The notes under the pieces are model-generated. The model made no database searches, had not been told where the DNA came from, and saw only the letters and a program-made list of their open reading frames with translations. A program made the position numbers and the translations under genes. From Catenaria anguillulae PL171 (Eukaryota; Blastocladiomycota; Blastocladiomycetes; Blastocladiales; Catenariaceae), in contig MCFL01000022.1 in the NCBI GenBank assembly GCA_002102555.1, positions 62,001-126,000 of the forward strand: 64,000 nt of DNA, in the 5' to 3' direction. Shown here piece after piece: positions 45,800 through 56,838 of the stretch. Numbering within the stretch: position 1 is the first letter of the stretch; every line of letters starts with the position of its first letter.

Positions 45800-46681
45800 T
45801 TAGTGTGGAGTATTGAACAACCGGTCGCCTTCATACATGTTTGTACGCAAAGTCAGTTATTGTTTAGTTCCCAACCCAAACAAATTGATTTCCTTTGAGT
45901 CAGAATCCACATACCTGCATCGCCCACGCCAGGCACCACATACCCACTGCCATTCAAGACCTCGTCCACGGCTGCCACATGCACCGTGATATCTGGATGT
46001 GCGGCGTGCAACGCGTCAATGCCCTCGGCGCTCGCCACAATGGCCACCAGCGTAATGTGCTTGCCGGGGACACCCCAGTCCTTGATGATATTGACCGTGG
46101 CAATGGCGGTGCCGGCGGTGGCAACCAGCGGGTCCAGAACAATGGCTTGGTCAATGTTGACGGTGGTGGGCAGTTTGTTGTAGTATTCAACGGGTTGCAA
46201 GGTGGACTGTGTGATAGCAAACGCAAAACGCGATCATCAGTTTGTTGGCCGTTCGTTACGCACGCACGCTAATTGTTTTGGTTGGGGAGGCCGGGGGCAT
46301 ATGTACTTTTTCCCTGAAAATCCCAATATGATGCACCCTGGCACCCGGCACAAGGTCCAAAAACGCCTCAACCATGCCTGTGCCCGCACGCATGATGGGC
46401 ACGAGTCCGATTTTGGGACCCAGTTTCACGCCATGGTACGACGCGCCCGTGGGCGACTGGCGCAGTTCTTGCTCTTCAATGACGGGCAGCTTGGCGGTGG
46501 CCTCGTACGCGAGCAAGGATGCAATTTCCTTGACGAGCAAGCGAAACTGGGCAGGTCGGGTGGTGGCGTCGCGCAGCAGGCACATTTTGTGGGCAATGAG
46601 CGGGTGGCGCGAGACGAGCACGCGGCCGTTTGAGGCGGCGGGCGCGGCGGGTTGAGGGAGCGGCGACGGAGAGGAGGACAT
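45800..46681 (-). CDS. FUR1: Uracil phosphoribosyltransferase FUR1
   Basis: Three exons (46307..46681, 45915..46206, 45800..45828; introns 100 and 86 bp) give 231 residues. Conserved blocks: HPLIAHKMCLLRDATT, GLVPIMRAGTGMVE, STLQPVEYYNKLP across the first splice, the PRPP loop DPLVATAGTAIATV, and the uracil-binding end VVPGVGDAGDRLF completed by a 29-bp last exon. That tiny exon restores the conserved GDAGDR motif, which supports the join. The enzyme salvages uracil to UMP in the cytosol. N-terminal Ser/Pro/Ala extension of about 20 residues. Confidence 0.94.
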
Positions 46682-47136
46682 GGTGCATGGACTGTTGTGT
46701 GATGTGTCTTTGCGTTGCGTTCCGAGTGAGTGGAGAGCAGGCCCGGGAGCGTTGGGGACCAGTCAGTGGACAGGTGAGCATTTGCATGAAGAAGAGGACG
46801 CGACTGGCTCGTTGCCTCTTTGAGGGGCCGTGAGGGAGGAGGATCTTCGCCTGCTCTCGAGCTGCTGGGCTCGAGTCAGCACGTGTCCAAGACCGTAAAT
46901 GTCATGCGTGCAAATGAAAACATCAATGTAAACCGACGCATGGAAAAGAAACAAAAGAGTCAAAGCAAACGACCAATTGCAATCTCACCGATCGATCACT
47001 TCAATTCCGCCGATATACTACTGCTGCTGGTGATTCCGCCATCCCATTCCCACCTCCTCCACACTCGAATCCTCCCAGCCTCGACTCGACTCTGGGACTC
47101 GGCTGTCCCGCAAGCATCCATTGGTTTCTTTCAGGC
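46682..47136. other. Divergent upstream region of FUR1 and the DUF1746 gene
   Basis: No gene or clear regulatory motif seen. Confidence 0.5.
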
Positions 47137-47873
47137 ATGACTCTCAAGCACCTGGCCTTCTCCACGGCCTTTCTCATCCGCATCAATCTCGTCGTTGCCT
47201 ACCTCCTCGACGCTCGATTGGCGCTGCTACTTCTCCGATGGATGTCTTTTGGCGTATGTGTGTCATTCACGCTAATTTGACAACATGCGTTCCATTTCTT
47301 CCCCCTCTCCGCTGACGGACACCTCGAATGTATAATCATTAGCTTGTCTGCTTTGTCGTTGCTGCGAAAAACCTCCGCCACTCGCTCATCTGGATCACAA
47401 TCCTCAACACTCTCGCCATCACCCTGCACATCCTGGGCGATCCACCATCGTCGCCCTCATCCTACCTCGTTCTCGACTTTATTGGATCTCTGCACACCTT
47501 CTCAATATGGAAGCTGCTTGCTGTCGACGCGGTCATCATCGCATTGCAGCTGCTGGCTGCATTTGCCACGTATTTGGATCAGATCCCTGGGTATCGCGCG
47601 CGGTGGTACGAGCGGGATCATGCAGGCGATTCAATAAGGGGGCCACAAAGGCAAAGGACAAGGAGTCGACCGATTGTTCAACCAGACGGACCAGTGGCAG
47701 CACACAGTGACGAATGGGACGCAGATGGCGATGTTGGATGGTCAGTTGATGAGAACTACGATGCGGGTGACGGCGGGGCAGACGAGTTGTTGATGGATGT
47801 GACATGGGGCGACCTCAAGCGGGCTTGGTTGGGCGAGCCGCCTCGAAACGATGCCGATTTCAATCCGGCGTGA
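47137..47873 (+). CDS. DUF1746 family membrane protein (Dsc4-like)
   Basis: Exons 47137..47253 and 47343..47873 (89-bp phase-0 intron, donor GTATGT) give 215 residues. Two hydrophobic segments around the splice (INLVVAYLLDARLALLLLRW, LVCFVVAA) and two later ones (LIWITILNTLAITLHIL, LLAVDAVIIALQLLAAF) surround the family-like motif YLVLDFIG. The order matches DUF1746, found in fission-yeast Dsc4, a subunit of the Golgi Dsc E3 ligase that activates SREBP. The cytosolic C-terminus is acidic. The assignment rests on recalled pattern, mainly the LDFIG and following helix. Presence of ERG25 in the same window may be coincidence. Confidence 0.68.
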
Positions 47874-48129
47874 TGCGTTTTTCGAGCTCTGTGGCCAGCT
47901 TGCGCCAGCCTTTCCCGTGTACATAGCTACTTGCCGACTTGTTCTTCTCGTATTGTACATACCGTGACCACACTGATAGATTATCAATCCCCCAGTCTGT
48001 CTTGACTGTTTCGCCAGCCATTCGAAACACATGCATGTCAGGTTGGAGCCATGTCACTCTCTGCCTTTCCAGTGTCCAGGACCACTCAAGTTGACCCTCG
48101 TGCGAAAGAATATACAAATGCAATGATGT

Positions 48130-48142
48130 AAAAAAAAAAAAA
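48130..48142. repeat. Poly(A) run of 13
   Basis: Uninterrupted A13 just upstream of the ketopantoate reductase start. Confidence 0.9.
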
Positions 48143-48168
48143 CAACTCGAAGCAATCCATACCCAGCA

Positions 48169-49365
48169 ATGTCAAGCACCCGACTTTCGATTAGGTTATC
48201 TTCAGCAATCGCTCACCATCGTCGCCTTGCAGAGGTTGCTGCCGGCCGTCGCCCGTCGCGACTTTGGCTCCATCCGTGTTCCTTCGAGGCATCAAGAGCT
48301 CAACTGTCAACAGCGACGAGCGACATGGCAAAGAATCCCATTCACATCCTGGGTGCCGGAAGCATAGGCTGTCTCGTGGGTGCCCAGCTCTCACAGCAAG
48401 GGTTTCCCGTGACATTTCTTCAACGCTCCCCACCTCCCTCACCAACAAGCCCAGTCCTCCTTCAACTCATTCGATCCTGTGGTGGTTCGCTCGAGTTTCC
48501 CGTTAAAGTCGAATCCACGCACCAACCTCCGTCTACGGCATCAGCACAGCCCATTGACCGGCTGATTGTAACAACCAAGGCGCACCAGCTCTCGTCTGCG
48601 CTCGCCTCACTCGGCCCGCGCTTTGATTTAAACCACACGGCGCTTGTGGTAATCCAAAACGGATACGGCCAGCACCTCACCCCGTCATCCCGGCTCCAAT
48701 CCACCTCCACTTGCACCGGACTTGGGTGGGGGTCCACCAACAACGGCGCCTACTTGACCCCCGCGCCTTCGCCAACCATTTGGCGATCCGTGGTGCACGC
48801 CGGCATAGGACAATACTATTTCGGGCCTATCTCGCTTGCCGATCCACTTGCCTCGCGGGGATCCGAGCCTTGCGCAATCCACCTGGCATCCATGTGGCCC
48901 ACGTCCACGCCTACCCTCTTGCACGACCTGGCGCATGCGCTGCCGTCGGCCACCTTGCACGAGACGTCGACCGCCATGACGCGCGTGTTGCTGCACAAGC
49001 TGGCCGTCAACGCCTTAATCAATGCGCTAACGGCCACGCACAAGGTGCGCAACGGCCAATTGCTGCACCCAACTTATGTGCCCGTGATGCGCCAGCTCGC
49101 AGATGAATGTGCGGCCGTGCTATGTGCAACTTACCCGGGGATATTCACGCTAAGTGGCGAGCAAGTGTTTGCCATGGCAGAGCACGTGTGTGAGTTGACG
49201 AGTCGCAATTTCAGTTCCACGTATCAGGACGTGTGGGAGCGTGGCGAGGTACCCCGCGAGCTCGAGTTTGTGCATGGGACCATTGTTGGGTGGGGAAGGC
49301 GCGCGGGCGTGAGCACTCGGACACATGAAGAGGTGTGGGATAGGGCAGTTAGGGCGGGTGCATGA
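48169..49365 (+). CDS. PAN5: 2-dehydropantoate 2-reductase (ketopantoate reductase)
   Basis: Single exon, 398 residues. The NADPH-binding motif HILGAGSIGCLVGAQL is at about 58; then LIVTTKAHQLSSAL, VVIQNGYG, the catalytic-Lys segment LLHKLAVNALINALTA and the C-terminal RNFSSTYQDVWERGEV typical of ApbA/PanE. It reduces ketopantoate to pantoate for coenzyme A synthesis. The first 50 residues are Arg/Ser/Ala-rich without acids (RLSIRLSSAIAHHRRLAEVA), a plausible mitochondrial presequence, ending before an internal Met at 53. Start at 48169 is the first ATG. Confidence 0.9.
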   Translation: MSSTRLSIRLSSAIAHHRRLAEVAAGRRPSRLWLHPCSFEASRAQLSTATSDMAKNPIHILGAGSIGCLVGAQLSQQGFPVTFLQRSPPPSPTSPVLLQLIRSCGGSLEFPVKVESTHQPPSTASAQPIDRLIVTTKAHQLSSALASLGPRFDLNHTALVVIQNGYGQHLTPSSRLQSTSTCTGLGWGSTNNGAYLTPAPSPTIWRSVVHAGIGQYYFGPISLADPLASRGSEPCAIHLASMWPTSTPTLLHDLAHALPSATLHETSTAMTRVLLHKLAVNALINALTATHKVRNGQLLHPTYVPVMRQLADECAAVLCATYPGIFTLSGEQVFAMAEHVCELTSRNFSSTYQDVWERGEVPRELEFVHGTIVGWGRRAGVSTRTHEEVWDRAVRAGA

Positions 49366-49989
49366 GAGGGAGAGGTGGCGGCGGGTACCCCGAGGCCGCA
49401 GAGTCGAAACAGTGTTCGGCACTTTGTGCCAGAATGGTTGGCAAGGACTGCGTGGGGAGGGGGGAGGGGGGTGGAGCTATGTAGCTGGACCTCTGTTGGT
49501 TGGTGTTGGTGTTGGTGTCGTGAGTCTCACGGTGAGTTTGTAGTTGTGGTACGAGACGAACTGCATGTTTCCTTAACTACATATGTTCTTTTGTTGGCAG
49601 CTCTTCATCTCATGGTCATGAGCTCAGGAACTGCGGGTGAGTGTCAACCACGCCCGCTGTCTTTCGACATTCTTCTGATTCAGTTTGGCGGTTGCTTTGA
49701 ATCGATTGCATCCGTGCTCGTGCTCGTGCTGTTCACATGTGCTTTGGGTTTGTGTCACGCGTTTCTTGCGAGCACTTCATTCAGTCGCCAATGGTGCCTC
49801 CACATGTCATTGTCATTCCCTGGTCACCATCGACCGCTCAAGCGCTTCGGACAAGAGCGATGTGCCGACAACGTGAGTCGTATAAGACTCGCCTACCCCG
49901 CTGGATACGCTCTGGACTTTTGAGTTGTGTTCTCAACACGCGCCCTCATTGATCACTGCCCGACTGCCCACATTGCATCTCCAACTGCC
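49366..49989. other. Intergenic, no gene seen
   Basis: About 620 bp without supported gene; upstream region of the acidic-tail gene. Confidence 0.5.
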
Positions 49990-52190
49990 ATGCTCGCCAC
50001 TGCCCCCGTCCCGGTCTCCGCCCCCGGCCAAGTGCCGCCGCCGGCCTACTCGACCGCCCTGCTACCCATTGTCCGCGTGTCCAGTGTGCTCGGCGCTCAG
50101 ACGGCTCCCAACACGGTCCTCGGCATGGAGCGCGGCGCCGTCAAGCTCGTGACACTGTCTCCCGCCGCAGAAGCAAAGATCATTGAGGTGCGCCTCCTGC
50201 CCTTGGTCGATAACAAGCCTGCGGCCAACCCGGCCACGCAAATGGACTTGGCCAAGCTGGCCGCGGACACGGCGCCGCTCATGGTGTTCTTCCCCGGATC
50301 CAAGCTGTACTTGGGGTCGGCCGCGGGCAAGAAGCTCATGTTTTCCATGCGTGCTGTGCCGTTGCAAGCCTGGGCTGTTGTTGTACGTCACTGTCTCCGC
50401 TTTCCTTGCAAGGTCTTCCTCCATGTCGCGCTCACTCTAGTGATCGTACATATGCTTATCCACTTGGACAGGCTCGCGAGGAGCAACCCGGAACCTACAT
50501 GCTCGTGTCTCACTCCAAGCCCGAATTTGCTCTTGGTCTCGAAGGCGAAAAGGTCGCGACCGTGCCGTGTGACTCGCAGCAAAACATTCTCCTGCTCAGT
50601 ATCGATGCCATCCAACCGCCGGGATCGCTTGCTGACCCTGGCGCAGCCGCTTCTGTCCCAGCAGCGGCCGGCGCGACCAAACCCGCCGGTGCGGCAAAGC
50701 CCGCGGGCGCTGCGCCTGCTGCCCGCCCGGGTGGCCCCGCTGCGCGCAAAGCCCCACCCCAAGTCATGGACACCAAAGCCGCCGCGTCTGCAGTTGCCGA
50801 ATCCAAGCTCGAACAGTCGCTGCTGGACGATCTAAAGAAAAAGGGCAACCACGGCCTTGAAATTGCCGTGCCCGTGGCCCTCCAGTACAAGGACCGCATG
50901 CAATACTTGACTGCCGCCTCGCTTGCCGACCCAGCCAACTCGACCGAGCTCATGTTTGCCAAGCTCGATCCCGTGCGCGACGGTGGACAAATCGCCTACT
51001 TTGAACTGCTCACGCTGGTTGCCGATGCAGATGACCCGAGCAAGATCTCGCTCAAGCACTTTGACGGCAAAGCCAAGCGTGACCAAGCCGCCGTCATCTT
51101 TGACTCGCGCACCCAACGGTTCCTTGCTGCGCGGCACGACGGATCGTTTTACACGCGCGACGACGTGGCGTCCGAAGAGGTGCTTTGGCAAGTCGTCAAG
51201 GATCCGTCGGCACAGTTGGCCGTATCGATCATTCATTTCCGTAACCAGAAGCGACTGGTTGCCGAACGGCAAAAGCCTGGGACTAGTGTTATGGCCAAGC
51301 GGTCGCCCATTGTGCTCCGGTGCAAGGGCGATGTGCGTGCGCCTGTGAGCGAGGAGGATTGCGTGTTCACGTTGTGCCCCGAAAAGACGGCTCAGACCGA
51401 TTTGGGGTTCCAGGCCAAGGGTCATGAGACGCGCATGGAGCGGATTCGCAACATTGCCACGATTGTGAGTCCGTTTGCCATGGCAGCCAGTGCCGGTGTG
51501 GGCATTTGGAACGCCGGCAAAGGCAAGGGCGTCCCCGCCGATGGCGACGAACAAGGCAAAGAGGATCGCGACGGGCCTCCCGAAATCAAGGACGTCAATG
51601 GCGACGGGCGGATCAATGAGCGCGACATGACGGCCGACCAGTTGAGGGAGTTCCAGGCTTCTCGTGGCGATGGCCGAGGCGATCGCGACGATGATCTGAG
51701 GGACAATGGCCGTGATGACGACCGTCGAGACAATGGCCGTGATGACGACCGCCGAGACAATGGTCGCGACGACGACAATGACGACCGCCGTGGCAACAAC
51801 CGCGACGACGACCAGGACAACGATTTGGATGCCCTCGACGTGGATGGACTCGACTTGGACGCGGGCACGCAAGATCAGCCGGTTGTTGCGTCTGCATTCA
51901 CGCGCGAGCCGCAGCAGCAGAATGCGCGGGACGCGGACCGTGACGACAATGACGACGAGGGAGGTCGTACTGGAAGCGGCAGTCGATTGGACGCGTTTGA
52001 AGCTGGTCGCAACCAGGCAGGCAACGATAGGGACGACGATCGTGACGGGGATAGGGAGAATGGTCAGGACAATGATGCAGATGCAGATATCGATGCCGAC
52101 GGGGATGGCTTGGATGACATTGATGTGGACGACGAGCTGGCCGCCGAAGGGTTTGGCGCCGACATGGATATGGACATGGGTGGCGAGTAA
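49990..52190 (+). CDS. Acidic-tailed protein with predicted beta-trefoil-like repeats and EF-hand-like loops, unknown
   Basis: Exons 49990..50382 and 50472..52190 (89-bp phase-0 intron) give 703 residues. Two related beta-rich regions (about 100-180 and 345-450) share a pattern: hydrophobic strand, FLAARHDGSFYT or LYLGSAAGKKLM, Trp-Val-Val, then LVAE/ALGL. This resembles beta-trefoil (fascin or ricin-B) modules, by inference. A Pro/Ala linker separates them. After a hydrophobic stretch (IVSPFAMAASAGVGIW) comes the EF-hand-like loop DVNGDGRINERD, then a 27-bp tandem repeat coding DNGRDDDRR, and an acidic end with DADGDGLDDIDVDD. No signal peptide. A second copy of the acidic tail lies at 63463-64000. 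Family not recognised; calcium binding is likely. Confidence 0.75.
51700..51800 (+). repeat. 27-bp coding tandem repeat (DNGRDDDRR)
   Basis: Three near-identical 27-bp units (GACAATGGCCGTGATGACGA core) followed by decaying units, all in frame in the acidic tail. Confidence 0.85.
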
Positions 52191-52495
52191 AAAAGCAAGA
52201 ATCACATTCAAGTTTCGAGTTGCTGTCCGAGGGTTTGGTTGATTGCAAGTTGCATTCGTATTTACATATGTCGATCAATACATGATTCTTTCTGCACACC
52301 TAGCGATGTGATCGTCAAGCTATAGGTGTTAAAGAATAGAAGAATGTCTCGTCATTTAGCATTGCGAACTTGCCTCGAGGTGGCCGGTAGCGCTGGTTGG
52401 TTAAGAAGTACGGGTTATTAACATGGGTCGAACCGAATGAGAAAACTCAGACGAGAATGTTGTAGACACATGAAAAATACTGTGAGCAAGCCAAC
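52191..52495. other. Intergenic, no gene seen
   Basis: Spacer before the RJL gene. A GGTCGAACC element near 52427 is isolated and does not form a tRNA. Confidence 0.5.
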
Positions 52496-53516
52496 ATGAC
52501 TGAACCCAGCGCACCATCAACTTGGTCCTCATCGCATCTTCATGCGGTTCTTCGAAACCGCTTTGGCGAGTCGGCCCTGACGCGCTTCCAGTTTTCCGAC
52601 CCGACTCCCCGCTACAAGGTGATTGCCGTTGGCGAGCCAGGGATTGGTAAATCGTGCTTGATCCGTCGGTATTGCGAGCAAAAGGTGTGCATGTGTGTTT
52701 CCAAATGGGCGTGTTGGATCAAGACTAAAACGAATGGTGTGCAGTTTACTTCACAATACATTGCGACCATTGGCATCGATTATGGAGTGCGATCCGTGAC
52801 GCTTCCCGAAGGTCGAACTGGTGCGAACGTTCCCGAACCCGTCATGCGCGACTTGACGCTGATTCCCACTCGTGGCATTAGTCAAAATCAACTTTTGGGA
52901 CATGGCCGGCGACCGGTCATACTCGCTCATTCGCACCGATTTTTACGCCGACACGCATGGCATCTTCGTGTTCTTTGACCTGACTTCATGGGCAACCTTT
53001 CTCACAATTCCAACTTGGCTGGACGAGATTCGCAAGCACATGGGACCACAGGCGGCCATGGTAGCCATGGTGCTGATTGGCACAAAGGTACGCTCCTCCT
53101 ATCCAGGCGGCAGCACAACATCAAGTCTAATCGCCGATGGGGATACGTCAAGGGGGATCTGCCCAACCGCGTAGTCAATGAGCACGAAGCAAGGTCGTTT
53201 TCCAACAAGCACGGTTTCCAGTACGCCATAGCAGTCTCTTGGGTGCACTTCTTGTGCTTCCTAACGCATAACATCCAATAGCGACTACTTTGAGTGCTCT
53301 GCACAATCGGGTGCCAACGTCAGCCAAGCATTCATGTCCATGTTTCAAGCGATTGACGTTCTAAACCGTGACAAGGACGAAGGGCTCGTTGCTGCTGGTC
53401 CGGCCGTTGTGGATGAAGGTATGCAGGCGGCCACAGATGAGGCACTGGCAGGCAAGTTGGATAGGAAGGAGGAGGAACTGGTGCAAGCCTTGGTTGGTGA
53501 CGTGGCCGTTGCATGA
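52496..53516 (+). CDS. RJL: RJL-family small GTPase (DNAJC27/RBJ-like) without J domain
   Basis: Five exons (52496..52684, 52745..52820, 52882..53087, 53153..53220, 53282..53516) give 257 residues; introns are 60, 61, 65 and 61 bp. P-loop GEPGIGKS, then CLIRRYCEQK-FTSQYIATIGIDYGV, the very feature of RJL. Switch II is VKINFWDMAGDRSYS; note Gly-Asp after DMAG instead of the catalytic Gln, as in RJL proteins. The base-binding motif is GTKGDL and the SAQ motif is ECSAQSG. The protein ends in an Asp/Glu/Ala tail, with no J domain and no C-terminal Cys for prenylation. RJL GTPases occur mainly in flagellated eukaryotes (published correlation). Confidence 0.85.
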
Positions 53517-53978
53517 AGCCAAGATTTTTGTGCAGAGACAAATGGCCGTCGCGGGGATTGTCATTACATTACGCCGAGAATGAATGGGCAGAATGGGACA
53601 GGGGAACCACGACGGGCGTGGGCGCTTGAATGAGTGGGAACGAAAAGCATCATAGGAGCATTTGAGCAGCATGGACTACAAAACAGAATGACAGTAACGG
53701 CAACTCGGCAAGGGCAGTGAGCGCGCAAAATGCCGTGGGAACGCATCAAGCGCCCAGAATGGAACAGAAGCGACGGAATTGTACAACGGATACAGCAATC
53801 GACATTGCCAAGCGAATATCAGGGGAAAAAATGGTACAGCGACAGAAGAGAGACCGGTCCGAAGTTGTGCATAGCGGACCAAGATAAAAAAACCCGAAAT
53901 GACGCCCAAAATCTGAATCGCGTCAAGAATTGTTACGCTTAAACAAACGACTTGTGACTTGATGTGTGTCGTCACTGG
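53517..53978. other. Intergenic, no gene seen
   Basis: Convergent spacer between RJL and the hydrolase gene. Confidence 0.5.
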
Positions 53979-56275
53979 TCACCCATACCGGAAAACCACG
54001 TCATCCCGCCCGACGCTACCCCTCCTACTCCCGGTCATTGCACTGGCAATCTCGACCTCTTCATCCTCATACGCCACGGCTGCCACGGCCGCAAGTTTGG
54101 CCCTCCCTTCCCTGCCCTCATCCGCCCACGGATCCTCATCCTCAACACTCACCTCCTTGCCCGCAACCTCCATGACGCCCAACTCCCTGGCCAGCTTCTC
54201 GACCGCTTCGACCACCTCCCTCTCCCTAGGCGGCGCCATATCCACCGTGGTAATCCTACCGCCGCCGGGCTCTCCACGCTCCTCTTGGCGCCTCGTCACC
54301 TGTGCCTCTTCGCCATCGCCCACCTCGACCCCACGCACCCTTGCGACTTGCGCCACGGCCATCCTGCGCCTCAACTCGCGTACCTCCTCGCCCACCCACT
54401 TGCCAATGCGCTCAAACGCGGCTCGCCTCTGTTCGGGCATCACCACAAACGCATGCCACACGTGAAAGGCGCCCTCAAATACCTCGACTTTGGCGTGTCC
54501 ACCAACACTCGCCAAGCACGCGCCCCATTCAATGGCTTCGTCGTAAAGCGTCTCGCCGCCGCCCACTTGAATGAGCACGGGCGGCAGCCCACGCAACATG
54601 TCGCGTGTGGCGTACAAGGGCGACACAAACGGATGGGTGCAGTTGAGTGGGCGGCAAAAGGTGAGTAGGCCGTCAAATAACCCGGGCAAATCGGCAGGCA
54701 GGTAGCATGTGCGCTCGTTGGCGGTCCATGAGGCAGATGTGGATGGCGGATCAAGCCAAGGGGACAGCAAAATGGCAGCGCCTGGTAAGGGCAGCCCGAA
54801 TTCTTTGAGCACGAGCAAGGCAGACGTGGCCGTGTTGCCGCCGGACGAGTCGCCAGAAAACAAGATTTGGTCTGGCCGCCACACCCGCGATGTGAGTGGG
54901 GTCAGGCTCGAATTGCGCATGGTTGAGCGCAGGTCTGGCGCAGACCCCGTGGCATTGAGGTTGGCGAGCGGGTGTTCGGCAAACGAGTAGCGCGACGCCG
55001 GGCGGATGCCAATAAGCGCAAGGTACACGAGAATCACGTCTTCGACGGCGGCCGCAAACGAGTGTTCGGGAGCAAGCCGTTGGTGCAGGGCCAGGACGTG
55101 AGCATTGGGTGTGTGCGTGACGAGTTGCGACGTGATGCACCGGTGGGTGCGTGCAGACAGAAAGTGGAATGCGCTATGTAGTACAATTGCCAGACATCAG
55201 CAGGTGAGTGAGTGAGTGAGACCAAATGAATTCCGATGGCTCTTCGTCAGACATACCCGCCGTGCACGTAAAGAATCAACTTCTCGTCCTCGTCATGCGT
55301 TCGACCTTCATGCCTCAAGGCCCTCTGCCTGCGGTTCGCGCGCACGGCGCTCACATACTCGCCCGTGACGGCATACCCATGTTTTTGCCCCTCTTCCGTG
55401 ACCATGCACGACCCGATCCATTTCCTTTCGACCTCTTCACCCATCTTGCTCTTGCCCTGATCAAACACAAACCACGCCGGCCGATACTCGAACCCATGCG
55501 GGCTCGTCGGATACGTAAACTGAGTGATTTGCCGGGCAATCACAAACGACGTGTGATGCGCGGGCGGGTTTTCCTGCATAGCGGACCGCAAGATGGCACG
55601 CACGGCCGTGGTTTGCCAGGAAAACGACGCGTGCGGAGGGCCATGGATCAAGTGTGACACGAGTGCAGACGATGTGGACCAGAGCGTGCGCGTGGCCGTA
55701 CGGACGAGTTGTGGGACAGCGCGAAGCAGCAGCAACGGGGACAGTGGCGGGGCACCGCCGGGGATCAGTGCGTGTGCCGCCGTGGCAAGGACCGTGGCTG
55801 TTGACACGGCCGGCGAGGCCACGTGGACGTGACGGGTGTCGGAATCGTGTGTGTCCAGGGTCGGGCCTGACGACAATGTCCGAGTACGTGTTCGAGTCCG
55901 CCGGTCTTGAGTGGCACTCACAAACGACCGTGAAGGGCTCGGGGCACGCGTCGAGGCCGTGCTAGGGGTTGACGACAGGGCCGCGGCAAACACGAGCTGG
56001 TCGCGCACTCGTGCAGTCTCGCGCTCGAGCTCGGCAGCCATTTGCGCGTCGTCGTCTTGGGATGATGAGGACGACTCGTCAGAGTCGGTCGCTGGGTCAG
56101 AGGTGGAGTTCGCTGGATCTTGGAGGTCACGGCCACTGGCGCGGCTGTCACTGAACGAGTGCGATTGCGAGCCATCATTGACGGCAGCCGTGTCGACGAC
56201 GACGGCGACGGTGGGGATGGCCGCCTGAGCCGGGACCGGCACCGGGGCTGGTAGCTGCGAGTCGGTGGCAATCAT
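53979..56275 (-). CDS. HSL-type alpha/beta hydrolase (abhydrolase_3)
   Basis: Exons 55257..56275 and 53979..55173 (83-bp phase-2 intron) give 737 residues. The oxyanion-hole motif LYVHGGAFHF is formed across the splice. The nucleophile elbow GDSSGGNTATSALL, LSPWLDPP, the VGGGETLYDEA acid region and His in FHVWHAFV complete the catalytic triad of the hormone-sensitive-lipase/esterase family. The first 250 residues are Ser/Thr/Asp-rich with a possible membrane-associated stretch (PLSPLLLLRAVPQLV), and the last 120 are charged. Probably a carboxylesterase or lipase; similar fungal proteins act on steryl or acyl esters, but the substrate is unknown. Confidence 0.85.
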
Positions 56276-56838
56276 GTTTTTGGGAAGATTGGGTCAATAC
56301 GCGTTGGTGTCAGACAAGGTCGCTCGACGGTCCACAACGGGACGAGCGCGATGAATGCAGTCAATATTGACAGGCAAAGAAGGCAGCCAAACTCGGAAAC
56401 TGAAATGCCGAGGGTGAGTAGTGGAATGGACCGACGGCCGTTTGATTGCAATGCGAAATCTCAGTCGCATCGTCGTCCTCGTCCTGCCGCGAGGGTGCGT
56501 GATGTGTGTTGCTGATCGGCGATCAGTCTGCAACTCACGACATAGTCGAGCCATTGCTATGTAAATATTGAGAAGCGGTCCTTGAAGATTTACGATGTTG
56601 AGGTGGTCCTAGGATAGACGAATGCATATAGCAGCAACACAAACACTGAGGGAGGGAAAACAACCAAAGCAGAAATCAATCCGAGACGACCATTCCATTG
56701 ACACGGGAAGGAATCCAACTCGCGCAGGAAAAGTGAACAAGGAGGACCCGAGAGGACGGTGGCGAAAAATTAAGAAAAGACCAGTGCAACGAGAACGAGA
56801 TGAGGAAAACATCAAAGGAGAACTCGGGTGGGGGGGCG
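56276..56838. other. Intergenic, no gene seen
   Basis: Upstream region of the hydrolase and 3' flank of cofilin. Confidence 0.5.

Noticed and set aside
47860-48123. 87-codon minus-strand frame (GQLEWSWTLERQRVTWLQ)
   Set aside because: Composition is protein-like, but it has no ATG at the start, overlaps the DUF1746 3' end and its upstream is a poly-T run; a small real exon cannot be excluded.
50832-52211. 459-codon antisense frame rich in Val/Ile
   Set aside because: Complement of the Asp/Arg repeats in the acidic-tail gene; composition is forced by the sense strand.
52381-52440. tRNA-like elements (GGTCGAACC, TGGCCGGTAG)
   Set aside because: Stems do not pair into a cloverleaf on either strand.
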